Source: Algorimicrobium echini
Lineage (GTDB): Bacteria > Bacteroidota > Bacteroidia > Flavobacteriales > Flavobacteriaceae
Reading direction: 5' to 3'
Assembly (NCBI RefSeq): GCF_900115185.1
Contig: NZ_FOVN01000001.1
Coordinates: 682,001 to 746,000 of the forward strand
Length of the DNA: 64,000 bases
This document shows positions 17,818-26,862 of the stretch, in pieces (positions within the stretch are counted from its first letter, which is position 1; each line of letters opens with the position of its first letter). A program made the translations under genes and the position numbers. The notes under the pieces are model-generated. The model was not told where the DNA came from. It searched no databases and was given only the letters and a program-made list of their open reading frames with translations.

Positions 17818-19338
17818 ATGTCAAAACCCGTTCGCGTGCGCTTTGCACCAAGTCCAACAGGACCGTTACATATAGGTGGTGTTCGCACAGCACTTTTCAA
17901 CTATTTATTTGCTAAAAAACACAACGGAACCTTTATACTTCGTATTGAAGATACGGATCAAAATCGTTTTGTAGAAGGTGCTGAAAATTATATTGAAGAA
18001 TCTTTAAAATGGTGTGGTATTAGGGTTGACGAAGGTGTAAATACCAATGAAAAATTTGGTCCTTATAGACAAAGTGAGCGCAAACATATTTACAAAAAAT
18101 ATGCAGATCAGCTAATTGCCAATGGTAAAGCCTATTATGCATTTGACACAGCTGACGATTTAGATGCACATAGAAAAGACCATGAAGCCCAAGGGAAAAC
18201 TTTTATTTACAATTGGCATAATCGTGAAAAAGGCCGTTTGGTGAACTCGTTGGTCCTTTCTGCTGAAGAAACGCAAGCGAAATTAGATGCTGGTGATGAT
18301 TATGTAATTCGTTTTTTATCTCCTCAAGATGAAACGCTACATTTAACAGATATAATCCGTGGCAATATGACCATAGATACCAATATTTTAGACGATAAAG
18401 TATTGTTTAAAAGTGATGGGTTACCAACCTATCATTTAGCGAATATTGTAGACGACCATTTAATGGAAATTTCCCATGTTATTCGTGGTGAAGAATGGTT
18501 ACCATCTTTGGCATTGCATTACCAATTATACGATGCATTTGGTTGGGAAAAGCCTGAATTTGCACATTTACCATTGATTTTAAAACCAACAGGAAAAGGA
18601 AAGTTAAGCAAGCGTGATGGCGATAAACTCGGTTTTCCAGTATTTCCATTAGCTTATAAAGATCACCAAACGGGTGATATATCTCGTGGTTACCGAGAAG
18701 ATGGTTATTTTCCAGAAGCAGTTGTGAATTTCCTAGCCTTTTTAGGTTGGAATCCAGGAACAGAACAGGAAATTTTTAGCATGGACGAACTGATTTCGGC
18801 CTTCGATTTAGAACGTGTGAATAAAGCAGGTGCTCGTTTTGATCCAGACAAAACCAAATGGTTTAACCACCATTATATGCAAGAACAATATAATGACGAT
18901 TTAGCCGAAACATTTAAGCAAATTCAACCAGAATTAGCCGAAATTGATGTGAATTACGTAGAACTGGTTGTAGCCCTTATTAAAGAACGCGCAACCTTTG
19001 TATCCGATTTTTGGGCATTAAGTCACTTTTTCTTTCAAACACCAACCGATTTAGACGAAAAAGCGGTTAAAAAAGCTTGGAAAGACGATTCTCCAGAAAT
19101 TATGACACAAGTGGTTACAGTTATAGATTCTGTAAACGATTATACGGTTGAAAACCTTCAAACCGAACTAAAAGGTTGGATTACTAAAAACGACATAGGT
19201 TTTGGAAAAGTCATGATGCCTTTACGACTCGCATTAGTTGGTGCTTTACAAGGACCAGACGTATTTGATATTATGTACTTAATAGGAAAAGATGAAACCA
19301 AACGTCGTATTGAGAATTTGGTGAATACGTTTTCTTAA
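17818..19338 (+). CDS. gltX: Glutamate--tRNA ligase
   Basis: A 506-residue class I aminoacyl-tRNA synthetase. The N-terminus is RVRFAPSPTGPLHIGG, with the HIGH-type signature HIGG at 18-21; the KMSKS-type loop is GKLSKRDG (about 262-269). I chose the ATG at 17818, directly followed by SKPVRVRF; an upstream in-frame codon would add an unrelated peptide across the promoter. GlxRS proteins of organisms that also carry GlnRS, as here (glnS at 23-25 kb), normally charge only tRNA-Glu. Confidence 0.97.
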   Translation: MSKPVRVRFAPSPTGPLHIGGVRTALFNYLFAKKHNGTFILRIEDTDQNRFVEGAENYIEESLKWCGIRVDEGVNTNEKFGPYRQSERKHIYKKYADQLIANGKAYYAFDTADDLDAHRKDHEAQGKTFIYNWHNREKGRLVNSLVLSAEETQAKLDAGDDYVIRFLSPQDETLHLTDIIRGNMTIDTNILDDKVLFKSDGLPTYHLANIVDDHLMEISHVIRGEEWLPSLALHYQLYDAFGWEKPEFAHLPLILKPTGKGKLSKRDGDKLGFPVFPLAYKDHQTGDISRGYREDGYFPEAVVNFLAFLGWNPGTEQEIFSMDELISAFDLERVNKAGARFDPDKTKWFNHHYMQEQYNDDLAETFKQIQPELAEIDVNYVELVVALIKERATFVSDFWALSHFFFQTPTDLDEKAVKKAWKDDSPEIMTQVVTVIDSVNDYTVENLQTELKGWITKNDIGFGKVMMPLRLALVGALQGPDVFDIMYLIGKDETKRRIENLVNTFS

Positions 19339-19350
19339 TAATTATAAAAT

Positions 19351-19406
19351 GTCACTTCAAAATGATAAGGGTTTCTACATTAGATTTCCTTTCATTCTGA
19401 AATGAC
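19351..19406. terminator. Long imperfect hairpin between convergent genes
   Basis: Arms 19351-19365 and 19392-19406 pair at 13 of 15 positions around a 26-nt loop. A T-run follows on the plus strand. It lies between the ends of gltX and the convergent outer-membrane protein gene. Confidence 0.6.
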
Positions 19407-19426
19407 TTTTTTTTATTAAACTTCTT

Positions 19427-20110
19427 CTAAAACGAAATCATAGCCGTAAACGCCAACATAGATTGGTTTCCTTTAACTTTATTTGGGTTTCCTGTTTGGT
19501 CTAAATTGTTATCATTTAATTTATCCAAGGTGTTTAGAAATCCGTAAATATATTGGGCTTTGAGTCTGAAATGGCTAAAACCTGCTGATAATCCAATAGC
19601 ACCATCCACATTAAAACGGCTGATTTCTTTCAGATCTTTAGCTAGTAAATTGGTATAATTGGCTATCAAATAATTTTCTTGATTTTGATCGTCTAATTCC
19701 AGTTCCCCATTATATTGTAACATAGGACCCACATCAATAGTTAAAAAGCTTCCAATAACTTTTACATGCATTAATAAAGCAATTTGAGCGGTAAAAACTT
19801 TATAATCAATAAATTCTTGATTGGAGAGTAAAATAGGTCTTGCAGCAATACCTAAATGGTTTTCAGCTAACTGAATGGTGTAACTCATATTATACCATTT
19901 ATGAGGTAAATCGACCGTTGCAGATGCACCAGCCATCCAACCGTTACCTTGTTTAGTTGAAAAATTATCAGTTAAAATATCATATTGGGTAATCCCTCCA
20001 TAAATACCAATACCATTAACAATTTTATAGTTTTTAGGTTGCGCAAAACCCAATGTAACAAAACTGATACAAATGGCGACTAATAGAATACCTGACTTTT
20101 TGTTTATCAT
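19427..20110 (-). CDS. Putative outer-membrane beta-barrel protein
   Basis: A 227-residue protein from the ATG at 20110, chosen because it begins a normal signal peptide (MINKKSGILLVAICISF, cleavage after GFAQ). The mature part has alternating amphipathic stretches, many Tyr/Gly/Asn residues and a terminal Phe, all typical of small outer-membrane barrels in Bacteroidota. I cannot place it in a named family; a PorT/OmpW-like fold is a guess. It is monocistronic and convergent with gltX. Confidence 0.7.
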   Translation of the reverse strand: MINKKSGILLVAICISFVTLGFAQPKNYKIVNGIGIYGGITQYDILTDNFSTKQGNGWMAGASATVDLPHKWYNMSYTIQLAENHLGIAARPILLSNQEFIDYKVFTAQIALLMHVKVIGSFLTIDVGPMLQYNGELELDDQNQENYLIANYTNLLAKDLKEISRFNVDGAIGLSAGFSHFRLKAQYIYGFLNTLDKLNDNNLDQTGNPNKVKGNQSMLAFTAMISF

Positions 20111-20242
20111 GATGTACGTGTCTGTTTGTAACAAACCTATGAAAAAAATAGCTAGCAACAGATTTATTTTCCAAATCAGCGTACACCAGAGAAATAAACC
20201 TTAAATTAGTAACACATTTTTTTAACCTTTAAAAATCACCTT

Positions 20243-21160
20243 ATGATATTATTTGTACCCTTTATACTACTTGGCCTTTTTATTCTATTTTCTTCATTTT
20301 TTATGGTTAAACAACAAACGGCTGCCATTATAGAACGCTTTGGAAAATTTGAAAGCATCCGGCATTCTGGTTTAAAAATGAAAATACCTTTAGTGGATCG
20401 TATTGCGGGTAGGTTAAGCTTAAAAATTCAACAATTGGATGTTATTATTGAAACCAAAACTTTGGATGATGTGTTTGTTAAACTTAAAGTATCTGTTCAA
20501 TATAAAGTAATTACCGAAAAGGTTTATGATGCGTTTTATAAGTTAGATTATCCGCATGAACAAATAACAAGCTATGTATTTGATGTGGTACGTGCAGAAG
20601 TTCCTAAAATGAAATTAGATGACGTTTTTGTAAAAAAGGATGACATTGCATTAGCTGTAAAAGCTGAATTAAATGATGCCATGATGGATTATGGTTTTGA
20701 TATTATTAGAACGTTAGTGACAGATATAGATCCTGATGCGCAAGTAAAAATAGCTATGAACCGTATTAATGCGGCAGATAGAGAAAAAACAGCTGCCCAA
20801 TATGAAGGTGATGCACAACGTATTTTAATTGTAGAAAAAGCCAAAGCTGAAGCCGAAAGCAAACGGTTACAAGGTCAAGGTATTGCAGACCAGCGTCGGG
20901 AAATTGCACGTGGTTTAGAAGAATCTGTTGATGTATTAAACCGTGTTGGTATTAACAGTCAAGAAGCATCGGCTTTAATTGTGGTAACTCAACATTATGA
21001 TACTTTACAAGCTATAGGTAGTGAAACCAATAGTAATTTAATTTTACTTCCAAATTCACCACAAGCTGGTAGCCAAATGCTGAATGATATGGTAGCGAGT
21101 TTTACGGCTAGTAATCAAATTGGCGAAGCCATGAAAAACAATAAAAAAGATAAAGAATAA
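20243..21160 (+). CDS. SPFH/Band 7 (stomatin-like) membrane protein
   Basis: A 305-residue protein with an N-terminal membrane anchor (about 1-22), an SPFH domain (about 25-190, containing ERFGKFESIRHSGLKMKIP) and an Ala/Glu-rich coiled-coil tail (AEAESKRLQGQG). Members such as stomatin and YbbK/QmcA oligomerise at the inner membrane and organise microdomains or regulate proteases. No NfeD-like partner is adjacent. The ATG at 20243 is the natural start. Confidence 0.92.
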   Translation: MILFVPFILLGLFILFSSFFMVKQQTAAIIERFGKFESIRHSGLKMKIPLVDRIAGRLSLKIQQLDVIIETKTLDDVFVKLKVSVQYKVITEKVYDAFYKLDYPHEQITSYVFDVVRAEVPKMKLDDVFVKKDDIALAVKAELNDAMMDYGFDIIRTLVTDIDPDAQVKIAMNRINAADREKTAAQYEGDAQRILIVEKAKAEAESKRLQGQGIADQRREIARGLEESVDVLNRVGINSQEASALIVVTQHYDTLQAIGSETNSNLILLPNSPQAGSQMLNDMVASFTASNQIGEAMKNNKKDKE

Positions 21161-21251
21161 GGTCTTCAAAAATTGAAATTCTTTTATAGGAGGAACATAT
21201 AGCTATTAAAACTTCAGATTGAAAACTTCAGAATTAAAAAATTCAATCGGC

Positions 21252-21455
21252 TTAATGTTCCTCTTTATATTTTTTGATAATATCTTTGAGACTTTCTAAA
21301 TAATTTTCTAAATCCTTAACGTCTATATCTGGGTTTTGTTGATCTGGAATAGTCATTGGAATTTCATCTAAATGCTCATACACCTCTGGATAATTTGTTT
21401 CAATATCACGTGTAACAGTTGAAATTTCAGTAAGAAGATCTTTTGCGTTTTTCAT
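21252..21455 (-). CDS. Small conserved acidic protein of unknown function
   Basis: A 67-residue cytosolic protein starting MKNAKDLLTEISTVTRDIET, rich in Asp/Glu, predicted helical at both ends with a central Pro-rich turn (IPMTIPDQQNPD). There are no cysteines, signal peptide or known motif. The codon pattern looks genuine and it has its own ATG. It lies between the SPFH gene (convergent) and the FemAB-like gene (same strand, 72 bp upstream of it). Confidence 0.65.
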   Translation of the reverse strand: MKNAKDLLTEISTVTRDIETNYPEVYEHLDEIPMTIPDQQNPDIDVKDLENYLESLKDIIKKYKEEH

Positions 21456-21527
21456 ATTTTTAATATTAAGATGATATAAGATATTAAAAATTACAGGGAC
21501 TAAAAAAGAAAATCTGTTAGCTATTTG

Positions 21528-22691
21528 TTAATTCGATTTAAAAGGATGCCGTTCCTGCCATTTTTTTGAAGGATTCATTAACTTAAATATGAATTTTAAA
21601 ATCATATTTAAAAACCAGTTGGTATGCTTTAAGTACATGACCATCTTTTCTGGTTTAGCACCTACAGAACTCTTTATTTCCATGGCAGTCCGTGCATAAA
21701 CAATAGAATTATATTGATAATTAATGCCAAATTCTGCCATATCATACAACATATTTAAATACAGCTGATATTTATATTGATAGGCCGAATGGTAACCCAA
21801 AAAATAGGTTTCTACTTCATTGTTATTTAAAATTAATGTGTAAAAACCAACCAATTCATCCTGAAGGTAATAAGCAAATACTTTAAAGTTGTTACCCAAT
21901 TGTTTTTTAAACGTATAAAAATGATTTTCTGGTAAGATAAAGGAGTTTATTTTGGCGTTGTTAGATACGTTTTTATACAACTTATAAAGTGTTTCTGACA
22001 ATTCAAAAACAGCCGTTTCATCCAATTCCCTGCTTACAATAGTGTTCGATTTCTTTCTGGCTGATTTAAAACGATCACGATATTTTTTATGCAAATCGGC
22101 AACATAATCATTAAAATTTGTCCATTTTTCAGGAATGGTCATGATCATATTAGGTTGAACACTTACATGATGAAAACCCATTTGAATGAGGTTATTTTTA
22201 GTTTCATGAATACTATCTGTTGTAAAATAATCCTTTAACAATATAGCACGAATGGTTTTCTTATAAACGGTTTTAATTTCATGTTTTAATTCGTCAACAG
22301 CTCTTAATAACGAATGCATGAATTCCTCATTAGTCAAAATATCAGACTTGAAAAACATTCCATGCTGACCAGTATGCGTTAAATTTCCAACCACTAAAAT
22401 ATTGCCCTTTAAAATTTTTGCTACTTGATTTTTAAAACGCTCTTTAAAACAAGAGTCGTCTTCATTTCTAAACATATCATTTAAGTACAATTTAACCCGT
22501 TGCATAACAGCCATGCCTACTAATTCTTGTTCTTTATAAAAACCGTAATAATATAGCGTAATGTTATTAGGAGCAGCTTCTTCCAAAGCCTTTAAATAAG
22601 CTGTTTGTAGAAAAATATCATGTGCAACCAAAGCATCCCAATCTCGTGGTAAGTTTTGTGATGAAGTAAATAGTTTTGTTTCTATCAAAGT
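21528..22691 (-). CDS. FemAB/GNAT-like acyltransferase
   Basis: About 387 residues with a bipartite acyl-CoA N-acyltransferase layout: the C-terminal half contains the FKVFAYYLQDELVGFYTLI strand-helix core and a later YQYKYQLYLNMLYDMAEFGI helix, as in FemAB/peptidoglycan-type and GNAT enzymes. The acceptor is unknown. There is no ATG near the N-terminus. I place the start at a TTG at 22691; another TTG at 22718 lies inside the terminator hairpin of the upstream gene and is less plausible. The short distance to the upstream gene suggests partial read-through expression. Confidence 0.72.
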   Translation of the reverse strand, partial: TLIETKLFTSSQNLPRDWDALVAHDIFLQTAYLKALEEAAPNNITLYYYGFYKEQELVGMAVMQRVKLYLNDMFRNEDDSCFKERFKNQVAKILKGNILVVGNLTHTGQHGMFFKSDILTNEEFMHSLLRAVDELKHEIKTVYKKTIRAILLKDYFTTDSIHETKNNLIQMGFHHVSVQPNMIMTIPEKWTNFNDYVADLHKKYRDRFKSARKKSNTIVSRELDETAVFELSETLYKLYKNVSNNAKINSFILPENHFYTFKKQLGNNFKVFAYYLQDELVGFYTLILNNNEVETYFLGYHSAYQYKYQLYLNMLYDMAEFGINYQYNSIVYARTAMEIKSSVGAKPEKMVMYLKHTNWFLNMILKFIFKLMNPSKKWQERHPFKSN

Positions 22692-22697
22692 ATCATG

Positions 22698-22727
22698 AAA
22701 AAAGACTGATTGCAACAATCAGTCTTT
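22698..22727 (-). terminator. Intrinsic terminator downstream of the DUF1761 gene
   Basis: Stem AAAGACTGATT/AATCAGTCTTT with a 5-nt loop and a T-run on the minus strand. It sits just 6 bp upstream of the preferred start of the acyltransferase gene. Confidence 0.8.
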
Positions 22728-22749
22728 AAAATTTTATAATCATTACAAA

Positions 22750-23232
22750 TTAAATCCAACCACAAACAATGCCTCCCATAAGGGTTGTACAAATAAGCCA
22801 ATAGCCACTGTTAATGAAAATATACTTCCAGCTTTTACGCTCAAATAAGGCATTGATGGCCATGATAGGAAAAACGAATAACACACCAGTCATAAAACCA
22901 TGTAAAGTACCGTGTTTAAAGGTTCTAAATGCCATTCCATAGTCTTCCATAAAAGCTGTGTATGAAGGCAACGCTTGTGTAACATCTCCACCAATCATAC
23001 CTAAAGCTCCTGTTTGATGAATGGTTAAAAACTGTAAAACAAAGGCAATTAAAAATGAAAAAACGAATGTTAGACCAAAAATAATAGCCATATTTCCACC
23101 CTTTAAGGATTCGGCAGTTAGTCCTGATTCTCGCATCCAAACATTTCCAAATGTTTTAGGGTTATACCAGATGAATCCTACCATTAGTGGTACTAAAGCA
23201 GCCACTAAAATGGCTATAAAATTAATATCCAT
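22750..23232 (-). CDS. DUF1761 family membrane protein
   Basis: A 160-residue integral membrane protein with four hydrophobic helices (about 5-25, 48-72, 105-127, 136-158). The N-terminal motif LVPLMVGFIWYNPKTFGNVWM is characteristic of DUF1761. The biochemical function is unknown. It appears monocistronic: a terminator follows, and the upstream glnS transcript also ends in a hairpin. Confidence 0.85.
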   Translation of the reverse strand: MDINFIAILVAALVPLMVGFIWYNPKTFGNVWMRESGLTAESLKGGNMAIIFGLTFVFSFLIAFVLQFLTIHQTGALGMIGGDVTQALPSYTAFMEDYGMAFRTFKHGTLHGFMTGVLFVFPIMAINALFERKSWKYIFINSGYWLICTTLMGGIVCGWI

Positions 23233-23308
23233 AGTTAGTTATTTAAAAATTAGTGTTTTAAAGATAGATAAAATTCTGATTTATATTTTTTACGCAACAA
23301 AAAATCGT

Positions 23309-23346
23309 AAAAAAAACCTTGAAACAATTCATGCTTCAAGGTTTTA
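23309..23346 (-). terminator. Intrinsic terminator of glnS
   Basis: Read on the minus strand, an arm of AAAACCTTGAA pairs with TTCAAGGTTTT around a loop of about 10 nt and is followed by a T-run. Confidence 0.8.
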
Positions 23347-23365
23347 TTTTAAAACAGTTTTTTAC

Positions 23366-25372
23366 TTATAACGCGTTTGCTTCCGCTACCAATAAGTCGT
23401 TCTTATCGGTTAATCCTTTAGCAATAAAATCATTAATTTCAGAATTTCGCTCCAATCCATTATTTAATAAAACACCTAAGGTTATCATGGTAATAATTCG
23501 CGTGCCTACCTTTTTTGCAGAGGTTCCAAACAAGGGTTCCACATCACTATAGGTTACATTTTGAGCCAATTCTTGAATTTCAGATTTTGCTTTTTCGCGT
23601 TCGTCATCTGTCATTCTATCATACTTTTTACCATATGATTTAATCTGCTCAATAGCTGGTCTATTAGACTGTTGTTGCTGTTTTTTTGCTGGCTGATTTT
23701 CATTATTTTTAGGAGCTTGTTTTGCCCAAGTATCTCGCAGTCCAACGGTTTTATTGAATACTAATTTTTCAGAGGTACTGTCATCATCTACATTAAAATA
23801 ACCCAAGCGTTGAAATTGGAACCGCTCTCCTACTTTTGCTTCAATTAAACTAGGTTCCACAAAAGCATCAATAACTTTTAAAGATTCTGGATTTATAAAT
23901 TCCATAAAATCTTTATCAGCATGACTATCGGGAGCTTCATCTAAAAACAGTCTATCGTACTCGCGAACTTCCGCTTTAATTGCATGTTTTATGGACACCC
24001 AATGCAAAGTTCCTTTTACTTTCCTTTCGGTATCTTCCGAATAGGTAGCATGAATTTCTGTAACAGTTCCGTTAGCATCTTTTACCACTCGTTCGGCTTT
24101 GATGATGTAAGCATTTTTTAAACGAACTTCACCTCCTATTTTTAATCGGAAAAATTTACTGTTTGCTTCTTCTTTAAAGTCGTCTTTTTCAATATATAAC
24201 TCCCGTGAAAAAGGTACTTTTCTATAACCTGCCGATTCATCTTCTTGGTTATTTTCAGCTTCCAACCACTCCTCTTTTCCTTCTGGATAATTGGTAATGA
24301 CTAATTTAACAGGGTCTAAAACAGCCATCACTCGAGGTGCTGTTTTATTTAAATCCTCACGTATACAGAATTCTAAAAGCGACACATCAATCACATTATC
24401 ACGTTTGGCTACACCTACTTTATCTATAAACTGTCTGATAGAATCTGGTGTGTAACCACGACGACGCAAACCTGATATGGTTGGCATTCGTGGATCATCC
24501 CAGCCTGTAACAATACCTTCCTCAACTAATTTGAGCAATTTACGCTTACTCATAATAGTATAACTTAAATTCAAACGTGCAAATTCTCGCTGTTTAGGAA
24601 GCATTGGTAAGGCGTTTGGCTGGTATTTATATACTTGCTCTTTAAACCAGTCGTAAAGCTCTCTATGCGGCTTAAATTCAAGTGAACATAAAGAATGTGA
24701 AATTTGCTCGATATAATCACTTTCACCATGGGTCCAGTCGTACATTGGGTAAATACACCAATCATTTCCAGTTCTGTGGTGGGCTTTCTTTAAAATACGG
24801 TACATTAATGGATCACGCATCAACATATTAGGATGTTGCATATCAATTTTGGCACGTAATACATGAGATCCTTCAGGAAACTCACCAGCTTTCATACGTT
24901 GGAATAAGTCTAGGTTTTCTTCAATGCTTCGATTACGATAAGGACCATCAACACCTGGTTGCGTTGGCGTTCCTTTTTGTTCAGCCATAGCTTCGCTGGA
25001 TTGCGAATCTACATAAGCTTTACCTTCTTTAATTAATGCTATTGCCCAATCGTATAATTGCTGAAAATAATCAGATGAATACAATTCATTAGCCCATTGA
25101 TATCCTAACCAAGAAATGTCCCGTTTAATAGCGTCAACATATTCTTGCTCCTCTTTAGCTGGATTCGTATCATCAAAACGTAAGTTTACAGGTGCTTGAT
25201 ATTTTTCACCCAAGCCAAAACTAATTCCAATAGCTTTGGTATGACCAATATGTAAATAACCATTTGGTTCAGGTGGAAAACGAAAGCGAAGTGCTTCTTT
25301 TTCCAATCCATTCCTTAAATCTTCTTCTATAATATGCTCAATAAAATTGAGTGATTTTGTTTCTTCAGACAT
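23366..25372 (-). CDS. glnS: Glutamine--tRNA ligase with C-terminal extension
   Basis: A 668-residue class I synthetase. FRFPPEPNGYLHIGH carries the HIGH motif at 41-44, and the KMSKS-type loop reads IMSKRKL (about 272-278), the usual GlnRS variant. The catalytic and beta-barrel anticodon-binding parts end near 555. A Gln/Asn-rich linker then leads to about 100 extra residues (from AIEQIKSYGKKYD). Related proteins are commonly named GlnRS/YqeY-domain fusions, but I cannot verify the YqeY homology by eye. Such tails may help bind tRNA. Monocistronic with its own terminator. Confidence 0.95.
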   Translation of the reverse strand: MSEETKSLNFIEHIIEEDLRNGLEKEALRFRFPPEPNGYLHIGHTKAIGISFGLGEKYQAPVNLRFDDTNPAKEEQEYVDAIKRDISWLGYQWANELYSSDYFQQLYDWAIALIKEGKAYVDSQSSEAMAEQKGTPTQPGVDGPYRNRSIEENLDLFQRMKAGEFPEGSHVLRAKIDMQHPNMLMRDPLMYRILKKAHHRTGNDWCIYPMYDWTHGESDYIEQISHSLCSLEFKPHRELYDWFKEQVYKYQPNALPMLPKQREFARLNLSYTIMSKRKLLKLVEEGIVTGWDDPRMPTISGLRRRGYTPDSIRQFIDKVGVAKRDNVIDVSLLEFCIREDLNKTAPRVMAVLDPVKLVITNYPEGKEEWLEAENNQEDESAGYRKVPFSRELYIEKDDFKEEANSKFFRLKIGGEVRLKNAYIIKAERVVKDANGTVTEIHATYSEDTERKVKGTLHWVSIKHAIKAEVREYDRLFLDEAPDSHADKDFMEFINPESLKVIDAFVEPSLIEAKVGERFQFQRLGYFNVDDDSTSEKLVFNKTVGLRDTWAKQAPKNNENQPAKKQQQQSNRPAIEQIKSYGKKYDRMTDDEREKAKSEIQELAQNVTYSDVEPLFGTSAKKVGTRIITMITLGVLLNNGLERNSEINDFIAKGLTDKNDLLVAEANAL

Positions 25373-25401
25373 ACGTTATACTCTATTCGAAATATGAAGC
25401 A

Positions 25402-25409
25402 CAAAATTA
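25402..25409 (-). promoter_or_regulatory. Promoter -7 element for glnS
   Basis: TAATTTTG on the minus strand matches TAnnTTTG, 29 nt before the glnS ATG. No -33 TTG is visible at a standard distance. Confidence 0.4.
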
Positions 25410-25472
25410 GGTAATTTTAGACTAATTGTAACATTTGAATGATTTTTCATACCTATAATTAAATCTCTAACC

Positions 25473-25682
25473 ATGCAACATAGAAATTACGAATGTCCAA
25501 AATGCCATAATCGAACTTACAGTATGGATCAAATGCAGGCAACAGGCGGACTATTTACCAAGCTTTTTAATATCCAGAACAAAAAATTCACCTCTGTAAC
25601 CTGTGAAAAATGTACGTATACCGAATTTTATAAATCGAAAACTAGTAGCATTAGTAATATTTTTGATTTTTTTACGAATTAA
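25473..25682 (+). CDS. Small zinc-ribbon protein (DUF2082-like)
   Basis: A 69-residue protein with two CxxC knuckles, CPKC (C8, C11) and CEKC (C44, C47), forming a zinc ribbon, and an FTSVTCEKCTYTEFYK segment typical of the DUF2082/COG3478 putative nucleic-acid-binding proteins. No enzyme function is implied. It lies between divergent glnS and co-directional folB, the latter having its own promoter. Confidence 0.82.
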   Translation: MQHRNYECPKCHNRTYSMDQMQATGGLFTKLFNIQNKKFTSVTCEKCTYTEFYKSKTSSISNIFDFFTN

Positions 25683-25703
25683 TAAATTCTTTCTGAATTT
25701 TTC

Positions 25704-25732
25704 TTGAAGTCACGTTCTGAATAGTATTTTTG
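25704..25732 (+). promoter_or_regulatory. Bacteroidota promoter for folB
   Basis: TTG (25704-25706), an 18-bp spacer and TATTTTTG (25725-25732). The -7 element ends 4 nt before the ATG, predicting a leaderless folB mRNA. Confidence 0.6.
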
Positions 25733-25736
25733 CTTT

Positions 25737-26105
25737 ATGGGAAGAATTAAAGTTGAAAATATTCGGGTATTTGCCAATCATGGTTGCTTAAAAGAAGAAA
25801 CCAAAATTGGTAGTGATTACCGCGTAGATTTAGAAATAAAAGCGAATTTACAAACATCAGCTAAAACCGATTTACTTCAAGATACGGTTGACTATGTATT
25901 TTTAAATAAGGTGATTCGTGAAGAAATGGCACAGCCTTCCTATTTGTTAGAAACGGTTGCTAAACGTATTTTAAACCGTATTTTTAAAGAAGATACTATG
26001 GTTAGCAAAGCCACGGTTTGGGTCAGTAAAATTAACCCACCTATAGGAGGCGATGTAGAAATGGTTACCATAAAAATGAGTGACAAGCGAAAAAAGCAAA
26101 AGTAA
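25737..26105 (+). CDS. folB: Dihydroneopterin aldolase
   Basis: A 122-residue tunnelling-fold enzyme of tetrahydrofolate synthesis that converts 7,8-dihydroneopterin to 6-hydroxymethyl-dihydropterin plus glycolaldehyde. The N-terminus (KVENIRVFANHGCLKEE) contains the FolB start motif with the substrate-binding Glu. TVDYVFL and LLETVAKRILNRIF follow, and the C-terminal KINPPIGGDVEMV carries the catalytic Lys. The length is typical. It has a near-abutting promoter and is followed by tRNA-Cys. Confidence 0.93.
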   Translation: MGRIKVENIRVFANHGCLKEETKIGSDYRVDLEIKANLQTSAKTDLLQDTVDYVFLNKVIREEMAQPSYLLETVAKRILNRIFKEDTMVSKATVWVSKINPPIGGDVEMVTIKMSDKRKKQK

Positions 26106-26129
26106 GTAGCGAAAAAGTTATATTTTTTT

Positions 26130-26137
26130 TACATTTG
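26130..26137 (+). promoter_or_regulatory. Promoter -7 element for tRNA-Cys
   Basis: TACATTTG matches TAnnTTTG, 46 nt upstream of the mature tRNA 5' end. Confidence 0.45.
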
Positions 26138-26183
26138 CCATCCTATTATAAAATTTGGGATATCTTTATACGAAAGTATATTA

Positions 26184-26254
26184 GGTGTCGTGGCCGAGTG
26201 GCTAGGCAGTGGTCTGCAACACCATCTACAGCGGTTCGAATCCGCTCGACACCT
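26184..26254 (+). tRNA. tRNA-Cys (GCA)
   Basis: A 71-nt cloverleaf. Acceptor stem GGTGTCG/CGACACC with discriminator T, D-arm GGCCGAGTGGCTAGGC, anticodon loop CTGCAAC with anticodon GCA, T-arm GCGGTTCGAATCCGC. The U73 discriminator is the expected cysteine identity base. CCA is not encoded. A strong terminator follows immediately. Confidence 0.95.
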
Positions 26255-26256
26255 CT

Positions 26257-26290
26257 AAAAAGAGTCACTTAATTAAGTGACTCTTTTTTT
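26257..26290 (+). terminator. Terminator of tRNA-Cys
   Basis: Stem AAGAGTCACTT/AAGTGACTCTT closed by an AATT loop, then a long T-run. Confidence 0.9.
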
Positions 26291-26313
26291 TTATTTTTTT
26301 TAAATACAGTAAA

Positions 26314-26862
26314 ATGAAAAATGTCATTATTTTATTTTTAACGTTCGTATTATTTTCATGTTCGAGTAACAATGATTCTTTGGAAGAAAATACTAATGTT
26401 AATCCATGGAACCCAACAGGTGTTGTAAGATATGAGGATATTGCAGCAGTAAGATGGTATTACAATAAAGAAGAATTTATTTTAGAAGATGGCACTTTAG
26501 TAGCGTTTTCGCCAAGTCCATGCAAAAAAGCATCATCATTTTATTTGGGTACGAATTTTATTGCTTCAATAATCTCTAAAATAGACGACGGTAATGGTGT
26601 TTGTATCGGTGATGGAATTGATTCTCATTATTCCATCTATGAGCTTGGTAATGGTATTTTTGATATCACATATCGGAACGAGGTTGGTAATTATAGTGAA
26701 AACCAATATGAGTTGTTTAAAATTTTTGATAAGAATTATACATATTATGGTTCTGAAAATAATGACAATTTACTAATATGGGTTGATGATGATATAGATG
26801 AAGTATATAATAATCAACAAATTATTACTAAAAAAATGTATTTTACGAGATGGAATAATTAG
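26314..26862 (+). CDS. Hypothetical lipoprotein
   Basis: A 182-residue protein with a clear lipoprotein signal (MKNVIILFLTFVLFSCSSNN; Cys16) and a Ser/Asn-rich tether. The mature part has two cysteines (in SPCKKA and NGVCIGDG) and many aromatic and acidic residues. I recognise no family; it may be a lineage-specific surface lipoprotein. It starts about 22 bp after the tRNA-Cys terminator, so it needs its own promoter or read-through. Confidence 0.7.
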   Translation: MKNVIILFLTFVLFSCSSNNDSLEENTNVNPWNPTGVVRYEDIAAVRWYYNKEEFILEDGTLVAFSPSPCKKASSFYLGTNFIASIISKIDDGNGVCIGDGIDSHYSIYELGNGIFDITYRNEVGNYSENQYELFKIFDKNYTYYGSENNDNLLIWVDDDIDEVYNNQQIITKKMYFTRWNN

